Source: Ceratorhiza oryzae-sativae
Lineage: Eukaryota > Basidiomycota > Agaricomycetes > Cantharellales > Ceratobasidiaceae
Length of the DNA: 64,000 nt
Reading direction: 5' to 3'
Assembly: GCA_030998015.1 (NCBI GenBank)
Contig: JARWMV010000247.1
Location: 988,046 to 1,052,045 of the forward strand
Within the stretch, counting starts at the first letter, position 1, and each line of letters opens with the position of its first letter. A program made the position numbers and the translations under genes. This document shows, in pieces, positions 11,632-22,941 of the stretch. The notes beneath the pieces were generated by a model. It was given only the letters and a program-made list of their open reading frames with translations, made no database searches and had not been told where the DNA came from.

Positions 11632-13614
11632 TTATGCCCCAGGTAGCTCTGTGCTGTGTGAGACACGCGCCGATCTACATTTCTCCGTCTTAAAATGCCG
11701 AATCCTGTTAGATCTTGTGCTAATGAAGGCCCCACATAGATCACAACGATGCCCTGCCAGCAGACGAAACCAGTCACGATTGGGTTTGGAACCTTCGCAT
11801 AATTTACTCACGCTTGTGGCCGGTATGTACATGCATATGATCTTTGAGCAAACTGGGCCGACTGAACGATCTGTCGCACCGATTGCAGGGATGTCTCAAG
11901 GAGGTAGGTGTGATCTCAGCCGCTCTCACCCGAGACCCCAAAGACCGACTTGGCATCTGGCTGGTAGTTGGCGTACCCGATGCAGTCGAGTAGTCCAGTG
12001 GGATCATATGATCCCACTGTACCATCGGCATTGTTGTGGACGCATTGTATGAAATGTCGTGACTGAAACTCATCTGAATGGGATGTTCCGCAACGTGTGA
12101 ATGATCTACTCGGATATAGGTCAATTTACAATAATATCGAATGAGCTAAAACACTCACAGCTTTGAGGCTGAGACGAGCCGAGATATGGCAAGTCGAATT
12201 GAAGACCTTGGTGTGCCATAGCCAGGGCTGTGGCATTATTTAACCCCACATGACTGTTCAAAGGAGGCGGGTGATTGTTGGTGTAGGTCGGCAGACCCGG
12301 TGGCGGTAAGAACACAGCAGAGATTTGTGGCTGATCGCGAGGCACTAAGCTATAGTCAAACTCAGTCGCCAGCTGTGTCAATAACTCATATTTGTCTAGG
12401 ATGCTAAGTTCACCAAGTTGATGGGCGTCTTGGGAGCTGTTCAGTGGTAGATTGGGTGCGTTCGAGGGTGACCCATTGTACGGGAAATTTGGACCAATTG
12501 ATCCGAATCCCCAGGAGCTCGGGGTCCAGCCTCCTCCGTATGTGTTGGATAAATGGCAGTCGTGTGTCCCTCCCGGGTATCGATGCAAACGTACCTCCCC
12601 AGGGAATCGACGAAAGTGATCTTCAGAGATGTGCTCATTCTTCTCAGAAGGGGCAAGATGGGCAGAGATAAATGGCAAAGAATTCGATCGAGGAACCACC
12701 AGGGAGGGGCGGCAAGAATTCAGCAGAAAAACAAGTCCAGCAGCGCCTGGCTCAAAAGAATAGATGCGTGTTCCGAGAGATTCGATAGTTTGCTCTACAA
12801 GCTGGGAGTATTCAGTTGTATCTTGACCTCCCGCGAGTTTCAAACTGTGAAGCTTCGAAACCTCGTTGACAGGGATAGGAGGCTCTGGTGCTGGAGTGGA
12901 GGTCATGTCGCTTGTCCGTTCACCTTCTCGGAAGGCATCCTGCTTGAGCGAATGGGATTCTGCTGAAACTAGACAGGGGGTTTTCGAATCCATCTCCCCA
13001 ACAAGAGTAGGTTTCACGTCGCAATTCATATGGCTATCTATGAAAACGAGACAATAAATGCTATGGGCGGACGAGTGCTAAGGCAACCAACCAGTCCGTA
13101 TTCTCGACTCAGATAGGATGTTAGCTTTGCTCTCGGGATCTGCAGTTGGGTCTTCATGTTGGGCCGGCTCCTCCTTAACTTGAACTCTTAGCAGCGATTT
13201 CTTCAGCGAGCAGTGGTCAACGCTTGAAGCTTCTTCTCCGATGTCACCAACAACGGAGATCCCAGGCGCAGAAACCTAATGTAGACCCAAGAATTTGGTC
13301 AAATACCAGACTTAGGGTAGGCAACATACATACATTGCTATGTGAGCGAGAAAGGCCTGCCTGAGAGGTTTGGTTGGATGCCTCGCCAACAGCTGGGGCA
13401 GACGGGTGTCCTACCGCAGATCATAATGAGATAAGCTGTTCGCGCTGTGAGGATTCCAAACAAACGCACCATTGATTATGTCCAGCCAGTAGCCAGGAGA
13501 TAGGCGAGATTTCTTAGGTCCAAGCCCAGCATCAGAGCGACGATCGGCTTGTGTGAACTTGCCGTTCAGGGGAGCTTGCACGGTACAACGACTTCTGGAC
13601 CATAGACTACTCAT
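11632..13614 (-). CDS. C2H2 zinc-finger transcription factor C (566 aa, 6 exons)
   Basis: This is a probable nuclear transcription factor. The exons are 13614-13470, 13410-13334, 13275-13092, 13037-12159, 12105-11812 and 11753-11632, in phase for 567 codons including the stop. The first finger reads CNRCDRSFSRPSLLKDHMHVH. After the TGHK linker with its phase-1 intron comes CDLCGAFISTRSNRIRHF...C, which ends H-x5-C rather than H-x3-H, so the second finger is of a C2HC-like form. A psi-K-x-E site (VKEEPA) lies in exon 3. The middle part is rich in Pro, Asn and Gly, typical of an activation region. A TATAAAT box lies 57 bp upstream of the ATG. The junction at 12159/12105 could shift by three bases (two AG acceptors in the same phase). 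Confidence 0.8.
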
Positions 13615-13670
13615 GGAGGACACAAAGAGAGGAGGAAATATCATGACGAAAAATCCAGATGGAGGGTTAG

Positions 13671-13677
13671 ATTTATA
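13671..13677 (-). promoter_or_regulatory. TATA box of C2H2 gene C
   Basis: The minus strand reads TATAAAT, 57 bp upstream of the ATG at 13614. Confidence 0.5.
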
Positions 13678-15083
13678 CAGACTTCGGAGCTATGAGCGAT
13701 GAACCGGCGCGTCATTCCTCTCCATGAATAGTCGAGAATTCCAGGAACGCAAGCTCATCGTTGGTCATTCCGATTCCATTTTGGGGAGATTCACGGTCGA
13801 TCCGTGTCAAAGCTGCATCCCTCAAAACTCCACTAAACCTAACTCGAACAGGCACGACACCAACTTCTACCCGAATATGACGTCCCGCGAGTAGCGGATG
13901 TCATGGGCTGAAGATTCGCAGTTCAAAACGTATAGACGAAGCTGGGAGGAATTCGTTCTGTTGTGAATCACTACCATTTATTCATCAAAACGAGCAAATG
14001 GGTAGACGTGGCAATCACCACCGGGGATGTTTGAAACCCGGCGAGAATTGAATGCCGATGTTGTTGGCGTCTATTTAGCCTTTTTGATTGGTGCTCGTGA
14101 CTAGGCAATGCACCTTCTTTCTGACATGTGAGCGACATACCTGAGGTCCAGATTCTTCAATGCGTCTCAAGTGTGACGCATACGCTGAAATTGTAGTTAG
14201 CTATCATACGGGGGGGGTCTAGCAAGAAAGGTGATATGTTTACCTAATGCAAGCCTTGCGTGCAGTGCAGCAGATTGGAATCATCAGGCTGAACAAAAGC
14301 CAAAATGCACCAAAGCGTGGCTTATTGTCGCTTTCAATAGAGTTCGCCAGCACTAAGCGCCAATTCTTTTCCACTTGGGAGGTTAAACCATACTTACGCC
14401 GTATCTCGCTCAATTCATGATATTAGGAGCTGTCTAATACATTGTTCGAAGCAAAATCCCAGCGCGCACAAAATGACACAGAGTACAGGCCATGAGCTGA
14501 AGCTTTGAAGAATCTACGTCGGACCCCCTTGGTCCAATCGTTGTGTTGTGCCTCTCAAAGTGTGGTGGGTATAATCGTGAAAAACTCCGGCCTTTATCAA
14601 TGCGTGGGAGGCAGAAAGAGTCGCGAATCTAATGGAGACTGCACGGGGGGATGGCATCCCAAGATCGGGTTGGCCGAAATCATCAGGTCCGCTGACGATC
14701 GCTGTCGAACCAGAGGCCAATGAACCGTCAGAAGTGAACATGGGCATGGAGGGCAACAACGCTCATCTGAGTGTGTGGCTGTGCCCAATGATTATTACTG
14801 AGCCTTGCGTCACACTGTTTTGAGGTTTCTTTGTTTCCCATATTCATTACTCGCTCGTCAAGTACTGCTATGTTTGCTAAGCGCATGTGAGCCGCCAAGA
14901 AATATCATATTGTACAAGTATGGTCTAAATCAACCCAGTGTTCGCACAGTAGGAATACAAATTGTTACACGCTCTTTTCAGTCACTAAAGCTAGCCGGAG
15001 GTCCAACTAGCGGCGCTTGTGTACGGGACCTACGGCAAGCCCTAGGACCGCGCGCGCACCCAAACGAATCAAAAAGAAAAGAT
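13678..15083. other. Intergenic between C2H2 genes C and D
   Basis: I see no protein domain here, and all open frames are short. The stretch must hold the upstream region of gene C and the 3' end of gene D. A G-run (9 bases) occurs near 14211. It could hold a decayed fifth member of the cluster, but no finger motif is visible. Confidence 0.4.
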
Positions 15084-18000
15084 TCAAGCAGCAATCGCCG
15101 TTGGATAACCCTTTCGCGCAGCACGCCGATCTTTGATCCCCCTCGCGGGTCCAACGCCGCCAGCATCCATCATACCTGCGGCCTGCTGCACGACACGGAA
15201 ACGGTTCTGGCTCGAAGAACCACCACCTCCGCTTCCGGTGCTGGCCGCTGGACTAGACTCGTGTTCACCAATGTCATACTCCTCTGTCTCTCCTAATATA
15301 TCTGCAACACCCCCGATCTTGGGACGCGAGGGGTGCGTCTTGTTGTGATGCCGGATCATGTTGGAGCGGGTAGCAAATCCCTTGCGGCACGTCTCGAGGG
15401 GGCAACAGTACGCTGAATAGAATGGTTATCAATTATGCCCGGTGGCAAAATAGCAACCGAACGTACGTTTATCCCCAGAATGGATGTTCTTATGATCTTT
15501 CAATCCGCTTGGGCGTCTAAACTTTTTCCCACAGACGTCGCACTTGTGCGCACCAGTACCCGAACCTCCGTTCCCATGATCATCCTTGTTGTTTAAATCC
15601 TCAGCAGGCTGTCTGAAAATCACACGGGACGAGGCAGTAGGCGTCGTCGCAGGTGTGATCTGCTGCTGCGGCTGTGGCTGAGGCGTCTGTTGCTGTGGTT
15701 TCTGCTGAGCCGTATGATGTAGACCAGAAGTGAGAGGCACGACTAGCGGGTCGTGAGCAGGCGCAGACATCTCGACAGGAGGCACGAGACTTGAATGCAT
15801 GCTCGTATTGAAGTCAGGCAACCCGTGGTCGGTATACGCAGGAACAGGGTCGTTGAGGTATGGAATGTCGAAATTGTGGGGTATTTGAGGCTGTACATGT
15901 GATTGGATTCGAGCTTGAGATTGGAGCTGCGACTGTTGGATAAACGGAACGTCGTTCTGGGTCATAGGCTGGAGTTGGGATAACATCTGCGAGATGTCAG
16001 GAGTTCGCTCAGGCAAGACAGGTCCGAGGTTTTGGCTCGTGTTCTGGGCCCACTCAAGCTCAGCGAGAGCTTGAGCCTGCTCGAGCTTGAGTTTCTGGAT
16101 CGCCTGATCCCTCTGCGCCATTTGTTGCCTAAGCAGCTGTTGACGCGCCAGGTGCTGAGCTGGTCCGCGCCCAGGCATCTGCGTAACGGAGGAACGTGTC
16201 CACCCTTGATCGTTGCTCGGTCGAAGGGCGAATCCCATCCCGTGCTCGGGCATCTCGAAATGTGGCATAGAATGCATAGGCATTGAGTTGTATGTTGGTG
16301 CCATGGAAGTTGTAGCTCCCATTCCCATATTGGTGCCCATTCCCGGCATACCAGTACCCATCCCACCCACCCCCATGCCGCCCATCCCTCCCATCCCTAC
16401 CGTGTTGTCCACGAGACTCATTCCACCCATGCCCATGCCCATGCCCATCCCAAAACCCACGTTCATCCCCAAATTCGGGCCCATTCCCATATAGCCCATG
16501 TCAAAACCACGAGTTTCAACGGACATTGGGTCAATCATCCCCAGCATGCCTCGGCGTTTGGCGCGGTGTTTGCCGTAAGTAGCCCCAGCGTTGTTGGGCC
16601 GGTCACCTTCACCCTCTGATGTGCTAGCAACTCTAGGCTTGATGTCTTCGTCGTCCGTGTCAGAGGTGATGGTTAGCCGAGGCGAGAGTGGACCGGCGTC
16701 AGAGCTAGATGACGATGCAGTGGCCGTCAATGGCGAAGGCTCCGCGAGCGGTGAGTTGCTACGCATAACCGGGGTACGAGGCGCACTCCCGGTGTCAGTA
16801 ACCGAAGAAGATTCGATACCACCAAGTGGCGAAGGATCTTGAGTTGGCAATTGAGAGGAATGAGAAACGGTCTGAGTCGGGGTGCATGAGGACATGGTGT
16901 CATCTTGATCGTAGTCTGAGGTGTTGACATGAAGGCTGCGGGGACGTTCGTTGGCGACGACCCTAGAGTGCTTGGCGTCGAAGAAATTCAAAGCGCTTTT
17001 GCTCGCTCTGTGCGTCGGAGAGCCAGGGTCCGTCGGCCAGGTCGAATTCGACTTTAATAGGAGACAAGACAGGAGACCCGCCCCCAGCAGGCGGTTGGTC
17101 ATGTTTGTGGGAGCGCTTGACTGCGATTGTGAGCCTCGTCGTCGCTTTGTGGGATGGTGCCTTGACACCGAGTGGCGCCTCGCTCACGAACAGCGGTTTC
17201 TTGTTCGTCAAAATTTTGTCGTGAGAGGGGGTCTTTTTGTGGGAAGGAACGTGTGTTTCATCGTCTGGATTTGCATGTTTCAAGTTGAACCTCGGGCTAT
17301 TTAGACTGCTGGATTGGCCAACAGGAGACATTGGGCGAGAAAGGGGGAGTGGTGTGGATTTGGGTGAATCAAGCGCAGCGCGCGATCGGAGAGTAGACCG
17401 AACCCGAACGGTCGAGTCGTCTACGGGCAGGTGGGTCCTTAGATCAGAGAGTTCGAATACGGAAGATCGAGGGGAGACGTGGCCGCCGCCGATGGGTGGG
17501 AGGGTGTTTGATGGGTGTCCCTCGATGCGAGCAAAGCTTGGGAGCATTGGTGGTGGGGAGCCACAAGCTGAACGATCTTCAAGAATGGATGACAGTGATG
17601 ATGTAGTCTTGATGCTCGTAAAAGATGACGAAAGAGCAGATGGGACTTCGGGGCTGCTTGGACGGGAAGGCGAACCATCTGTGGAAATATAGATGATTAA
17701 ACGCCCTAGTCATTAGGTAGAAAGCCAAATTAGGCAAGTACCTGCGCCGAGGGTGCTGATGCTCTCTTGAGAACGTCTGTGCTGTGTGATCGTCGCATGG
17801 TTTTGGCCAGATGAGCCGGCGCGCCGAGCACCGTTTTGATCGCGAATCGGCGAGTTGTAGAGAACTTTGAGAAAGAAGAAAATTTAGGCGACGATCGTAT
17901 TGCTTGATTCATAGAACATACCTCGATGAGAAGTCTCTGACGGATGCCGAGGCACCGACGGATCAAACTGTTTGCTAGCGTTGGCATCTGCTTGAACTGA

Positions 18001-18280
18001 GATATCTACTGATCAGACACCCCTGTGCATCCGCAAAGAACTGGCACACACGAATTATTGCAGAAATTCCGGGCAAGGGCCCGTGCTCCTCGTCTCTCGA
18101 TCCCCGGGCGGCTGGACGAATCGGGGGCAAGGAGATCGAGTTTGTGTTCTTGTGCGAGCGGGCATGCGAATCCGGATCGGTCGCGCGGCTTTTGGGGCGC
18201 CCGCGGTCCAAGACATCCGGGCGCAGCGGCGGCAGCGACCTGGACGACGACGGCGCCTGCTTGGGCTGGATCTCGCGCAT
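15084..18280 (-). CDS. C2H2 zinc-finger transcription factor D, with a one-base frameshift
   Basis: This is a probable nuclear transcription factor of about 988 aa. The exons are 18280-18052, 17996-17922, 17864-17742, 17678-15467 and 15412-15084. The long fourth exon changes frame near 16985: the upstream frame reads ..SDAQSEQKRFEF then stops at 16963, while the downstream frame reads ..FDAKHSRVVANERP onward. No GT/AG pair there gives a credible intron. The exon length is exactly one base too long, so an extra T in a TTT run is the simplest explanation. The fingers read CDVCGKKFRRPSGLKDHKNIH and, after a phase-1 linker intron (SGDK|P), CPLETC...IRHHNKTH. The middle holds a Met/Gly-rich repeat and a Gln-rich stretch. 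IKVEFD is a psi-K-x-E site. The gene could be an error of assembly or a true null allele. Confidence 0.78.
16260..16510 (-). repeat. Met-Gly-rich coding repeat in gene D
   Basis: Within gene D the minus-strand frame runs through imperfect repeats of GMG and GGMG, about 80 residues with roughly two fifths Met plus Gly (for example GFGMGMGMGMGGM). On the plus strand the DNA shows repeated CCCATxCC units. It is a low-complexity region, probably disordered, and a likely site of length variation between strains. Confidence 0.75.
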
Positions 18281-18328
18281 GGTGTGTGTGATGTGGTGGT
18301 CGAGCGAGTCAGGCGGGTGGGCGGAGAG

Positions 18329-18336
18329 CTATTTAG
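18329..18336 (-). promoter_or_regulatory. TATA-like box of C2H2 gene D
   Basis: The minus strand reads CTAAATAG, 49 bp upstream of the ATG at 18280. It lies in the GC-rich 5' flank of the gene. Confidence 0.35.
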
Positions 18337-21300
18337 TGGCTTTCCGGCGCCAATCAGTTTGAGCACTGCCTATGCTAATCTTCTTGCTCTTTACGGGGCG
18401 ATGCGCTTAGTCACGCGCCCCTCGTCCACCGCCGACCGCGCGCTGGTGCCCATCACCAATCCCAGCGCTTCCATCGCGGGGAACTCGATGTGCGCGCCGC
18501 CGCTCTCGTCTCTGCCGTCTCGGTCCCGCCCTGCGCCGCCGCTCACCCCACACACGCCCAGTCCCCCGCCGGACGTCGCAACCAAAGCGTCCAACGTCGC
18601 CGGGGGAGCGCTTATCGAGGCGGGGCAAATTGCGTCCCACAACACTTCACACCGCTCCCATGTGGCCGCGCTCAAATCATCCCTTGGTTGAACGATCAGA
18701 ATCCCGCCGATGCTACCCAGTGCCAGCGTCGGTCTGGGCCGCCTGACGTGGAATCGGCCTTGTAGCCCGCATGCCGACAATTACAAACATGGGGGAACAC
18801 TATTCTCACACCGAAAAAGTCCGTTATCGCTATGTATGCCCCAATCCGAGCAGGGCGTGGATGGGCATTCGTGTCCACGTTTGAGCAGCGTGGGCATCGT
18901 CTGAATAGGCAATGCTCGTTGTTCAGAGCACGATAAGACAAAAACGATCGATCCCTGAAGAGCAAAACAGCCCGTAACAATTGGCAACGCCATGTGCCCT
19001 GGTTCAACAAGAACGCCCAGCAAATTGAGGCTAGACAATGTGCATCAATAAATTACCTGTAAGCACGGTTGTGGATTATCCAAACACCCTATGGCGCCTC
19101 TTTTGCCGTGATATGCCTTGGAAAGCACCTATAGCGGACAGTGCTCTACTAGATCGGGGGCTCGAGATTATACAGGGCGAATTCGGATATCCCAACCCCT
19201 TTCTCATCCCAAATACGCGCAAGTGGCCACAGTATTGCCACTGGCTGAAAGAAGCGTCGCTCTGGCGCCATCATGGATGGTCAAAAGCCGCAAGGCGATA
19301 ATCCCAGAACCCTCCAAACGTTGAAACAGCTCGCAATTATCAAGGCACCCCGGGATCATCGGTCGCAATAGCCCCTGCATATCACTAGCATAGCCCTTGC
19401 AGGTGGGCCTCTCGTCCTGGTCAAACCTCGGCCTCGCCGTCTTCCGCACAGGTTGCTTCTGCGCCAGCATGGGCTATTCAATAGGCGATGAAAACTCCGG
19501 TCCTGCCATTGTACTATTGGGGAGTTGGCACTCCCGGTTGTCGCGATCCCGAGTGATTAGCCGTAATCCCATCTAGCCTCCCTGATTGGCAGTCAAAGCC
19601 TATCAATTCGCACAAGTATAAACATAAATCTAAATTGGTTCACATCGGCGTTTTCGTTCAAAGGGGGCAAGGAACTCATCATATGCGCCAGCTAACCACC
19701 GTTGCCATCCGAGTTCCCCGGTCATTAAAGGCAACCAACCTCTTTTTGATGACAACAACGAAGGGCCGAGTAGACCCGCAGGATGGACATCTCTGTGCAA
19801 ATCATATCAACAATCTCAGGGAAAGTCGGCTTGCCGTGTATATACCCTATCATACTCTCCTGCAACACTCGATTTCTCACGTTCACGAGACACGGGGAAA
19901 TCATTTCTTCAACCTCTTCTGGCATGTACTTTCAGTTGGTATAATGAATCCCGAAATAACCGCTCTCCCCGCTGTATTCGCTCCAACTCGAACCTGCTGA
20001 TCACCCCAGGTTCTAGCGTAATAGAAGTGTTTCGCGATTCCTTAGGCTGGCTTCTAAGGCTGCAACGTTAAGCCACACGTTCTAATTCTATCCATAACCG
20101 ATGCCGGACGTTTGGAGCAAGAGGCTGAGTCCTCCCAAGCCCGAGACCAATTGTTGCCACAGTGCACAGGATAATATGCAAATTTACCCTCCTTAGTATT
20201 GGGTAGACTATATCGGTGATACATTGGGCTATTTGAGTGCTACGCTTGTTATAAGATCTGCTACTTGTGCTCGGCTACCCCTCATCCACTAGTGTCGTGT
20301 GCTGCCGTTTGCCGCGCATATATCATTTATTTCATTTCCACCAACACAGGACGAACTATTCGCGCCCTCTGTTGCATCAGCCCCACCGCTGGATATCTCA
20401 CTCTCGACCTTGGCAGCTTTCGGGAGTGTCATGGGCTCCAATCCGCTCAAGATGATACCTCATCGGTTACTTTCTTGCACACTCCCGACTCGCTATTTCG
20501 ACTCGCTCTGCGCGCTAGTGGCTACATAAACATTTAGCCCTTTCCTCTCTGCTAAGAGTTGATTCGGTGATTCAATGGGCGCCAGCTGAAGCCATATCAG
20601 GGTTGAAACGGGTCACCGAGCGCCCAATACCCGACTCCGCAAACCAAGTTCTGATAGATCAGCGTCCTTCCAGGAACTATCAATTCACAACCTGGCGCAA
20701 AATTACAGCCATCAGTTCTATGTGCGTAGATTCCGTGTTTATTAAGCCCCATAAAGCTGAGCTTTTCGGACGGCTCGTCAGAACCGGCCGTAGTGCTGCG
20801 GCCAATGTCGTTAGCAACGCACATTCTCGCGAGTGTATGCGATGCGTGATATTGTCTGTATGATTTTCAACTGGTATTACCGAGGTGGAGCCGCACACTC
20901 TCCACGGCTACTCTCGTCGCCTTTCCGCCAGGCAACCCCCGCAAAACCATATTCAACAATTGGCGTGGCGTTGTCAGCCTTATCACATAAAACTAGCCAT
21001 GAGTAGAAATTTCATGTTAGAATCTTTTGGGTGAAAACATACTCCACATGGGATTGAGCTTTCCTGTAGAGTCCCGAAGCTGCGCGGGGAGTCTTGAAAC
21101 ACTCCTGGAATTAAATTATAAAGGTAAATATCCATGCATATTATGGCAGTAAGTAATCGGGTGGCGTCGGCAATCGGGGTACGTCATCGCGCGTTTGATT
21201 CCAACCCTGGCAAACCAAGCCCTTCTGAGATCTAGCGGCGACTGGCATCCTGCTACGAACCCTTTTCTTTCGGCGGTGATGGTCAAAAAGCACACCAGGG

Positions 21301-21426
21301 TTAGAAGCGGGCTGGATTGCACAAAAGACGGCGTCTCGACGTTGAATCCCCTAGTTCTCTCTCCTCCCTTCAACCACCGACCGTCGCGTTTCCCACAGTC
21401 TTTTCTGTTCTACACTCGTTACTATA
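18337..21426. other. 3.1-kb stretch with no recognised gene
   Basis: The first 350 bp (to about 18690) are markedly GC-rich, with long open frames on both strands, which is the expected effect of GC content. I can name no domain there. From 18.8 to 21.3 kb the frames are short and unrelated to known families. The last part should hold the promoter of the secreted-protein gene at 21427. Confidence 0.4.
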
Positions 21427-22587
21427 ATGCATTTTGCGCTTATCACTCTCCTCGCCGTAGCGGGCGCCTTGGCCCAGCCGAGTGTTCCAAACCTCCCCAA
21501 AATCAACCCAGACGCTCCGCTGGCATATGTCGACTGGAGTGCTGTGGTGGCCTCTCCTTCCGCCCCTTTGACCAACGCCAAGCGATTTGAGCAGGGGCTA
21601 TCTCCGCTCAAGCCCAAAATGAAACGCCACCGGGGTGGTCCACATGGAGGTGCGCCTGTTTGGCATGTATTTATTTTGGGGGGCTCGCTAACAGTACTGA
21701 TAGGTACGCGCGTTCGGTCTGCCCCCAGGGCTCAAATTTCTCCGGCCCCTCCTGTCTCGTACGTTGCTTGGCCTGATATTTATAATCATGCTCAATTGTT
21801 TATCGCAGGGTCTCGTGCAAACTGTTCGCCACTTTGGCCGACGGGACTCCAAAAGGTTATGTTGTCCCCGAATGGAACGACTTTGGTGAATACTACAAGT
21901 TCCAACCGACTCAAGAAGGCGCTCTCTCGGTTTCGTTCTCGTATTCGCCTGACGCGCCGTCTGAAATCGCCTTGACTGCCACCAACGGCCCTCACAAGGA
22001 GTCGTTTCCCTTCTTCGGCGGAGGTGAGTTCTGGAAGTTTAGCTAATGATCCCGATGCTGATCCAGAGTGTAGTTCTTGGGTATGCCACAAGCACTGTCG
22101 ATTACGCCTTTGGTCCTGGCAGCTACAAGTGAGTACCCAAAGCTGCGTCGATACGATATGACCTGACTCATTGACAGCTATGCCTACCTTGCCGGCACTA
22201 CACAAACCGAGCCTGGCGCGCCGCCGACAGACGGACTGAATTCCTTTACTACGGCTTCGGGATATGACCGGAAAATTGAGAGCTCGATCTGGACGTATAA
22301 CCCGGCTACTACGGAATTGAGCGCCCAATGGGTCAACGCCGACCTTACCACGCCTACGACTTATATCACCTATACGCAGGGTATGTGGCTAGGATCTCTT
22401 GGTTTCTTCGCTGACTCCATAAATTATAGGTGTGATGACGCTCAATGGTGACCCCAATGCTGCTGCCAACACATTTGGATCCAGCGAAATTCTTGTAGGT
22501 CTGGTGCATCGGGGCTTGAATCGTCAATTGACTTGAAACTTCTAGAAACTCAAATGCGTGCCTCCCGTTACCGTGGTTCCTGTTTAA
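21427..22587 (+). CDS. Small secreted protein, family copy 1 (285 aa, 7 exons)
   Basis: Function is unknown. The exons are 21427-21649, 21704-21758, 21809-22023, 22074-22128, 22178-22380, 22430-22494 and 22546-22587, all in phase. The N-terminus is a clear signal peptide (MHFALITLLAVAGALAQ). A conserved block NAKRFEQGLSPLKP and a basic stretch (KMKRHRGG) follow near residue 60-75, possibly a Kex2-type processing site. The mature part looks beta-rich and contains SVSFSYSPDAPSEIALTATN, then YAYLAGTTQTEPG, SSIWTYNPATTELSAQWVN and a C-terminal CVPP motif shared with the other copies. It is the first of three tandem copies on the plus strand with the same exon plan. I see no GPI signal or membrane segment. 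An extracellular role is inferred from the signal peptide only. Confidence 0.82.
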
Positions 22588-22941
22588 TTTGCTGTTCTCG
22601 TTCTCTTGATCGAGTTATTGGTTCTAGTACACTACTTCGATCATGAATTATGGCTTCACCCATTTTGCTTCCTGTTTGAGTGTGCCTCTTGGTCCAAGAA
22701 ATCTGATCGTCTCGCATTAACCACGCGCAGTCTATTGAGCATGTGTTGGCGATTGGTAGCGGTCAGGCACACACCAGTCAGAGGATCCCCTATGTGATTT
22801 CTAAGGTGTGAAAATTGCCGCGTTCCCCAAGATGTTGGCGCGTATAAGTGGATTTTGCGACGGCTTGACTGCCTTGTCTCCCCTCTGTCACTCCCGACGT
22901 TCAAGTCTCTCCACAGTCATTTCAGAGATCGACACTCATTT
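22588..22941. other. Spacer between secreted-protein copies 1 and 2
   Basis: No gene is seen in these 354 bp, which presumably hold the 3' end of copy 1 and the promoter of copy 2. A pyrimidine-rich tract with CTCCCC lies just upstream of the copy 2 start. Confidence 0.35.

Noticed and set aside
16970..17110. An intron to explain the frame change in gene D
   Set aside because: Available GT sites (GTCTCC, GTCTTG, GTCGAA) are poor donors, and the removed part would be conserved-looking protein. A one-base indel is simpler.
18083..18780. Long overlapping frames on both strands next to gene D
   Set aside because: Explained by the high GC content of this stretch, which lowers stop-codon frequency. 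The plus-strand frame overlaps exon 1 of gene D in antisense.
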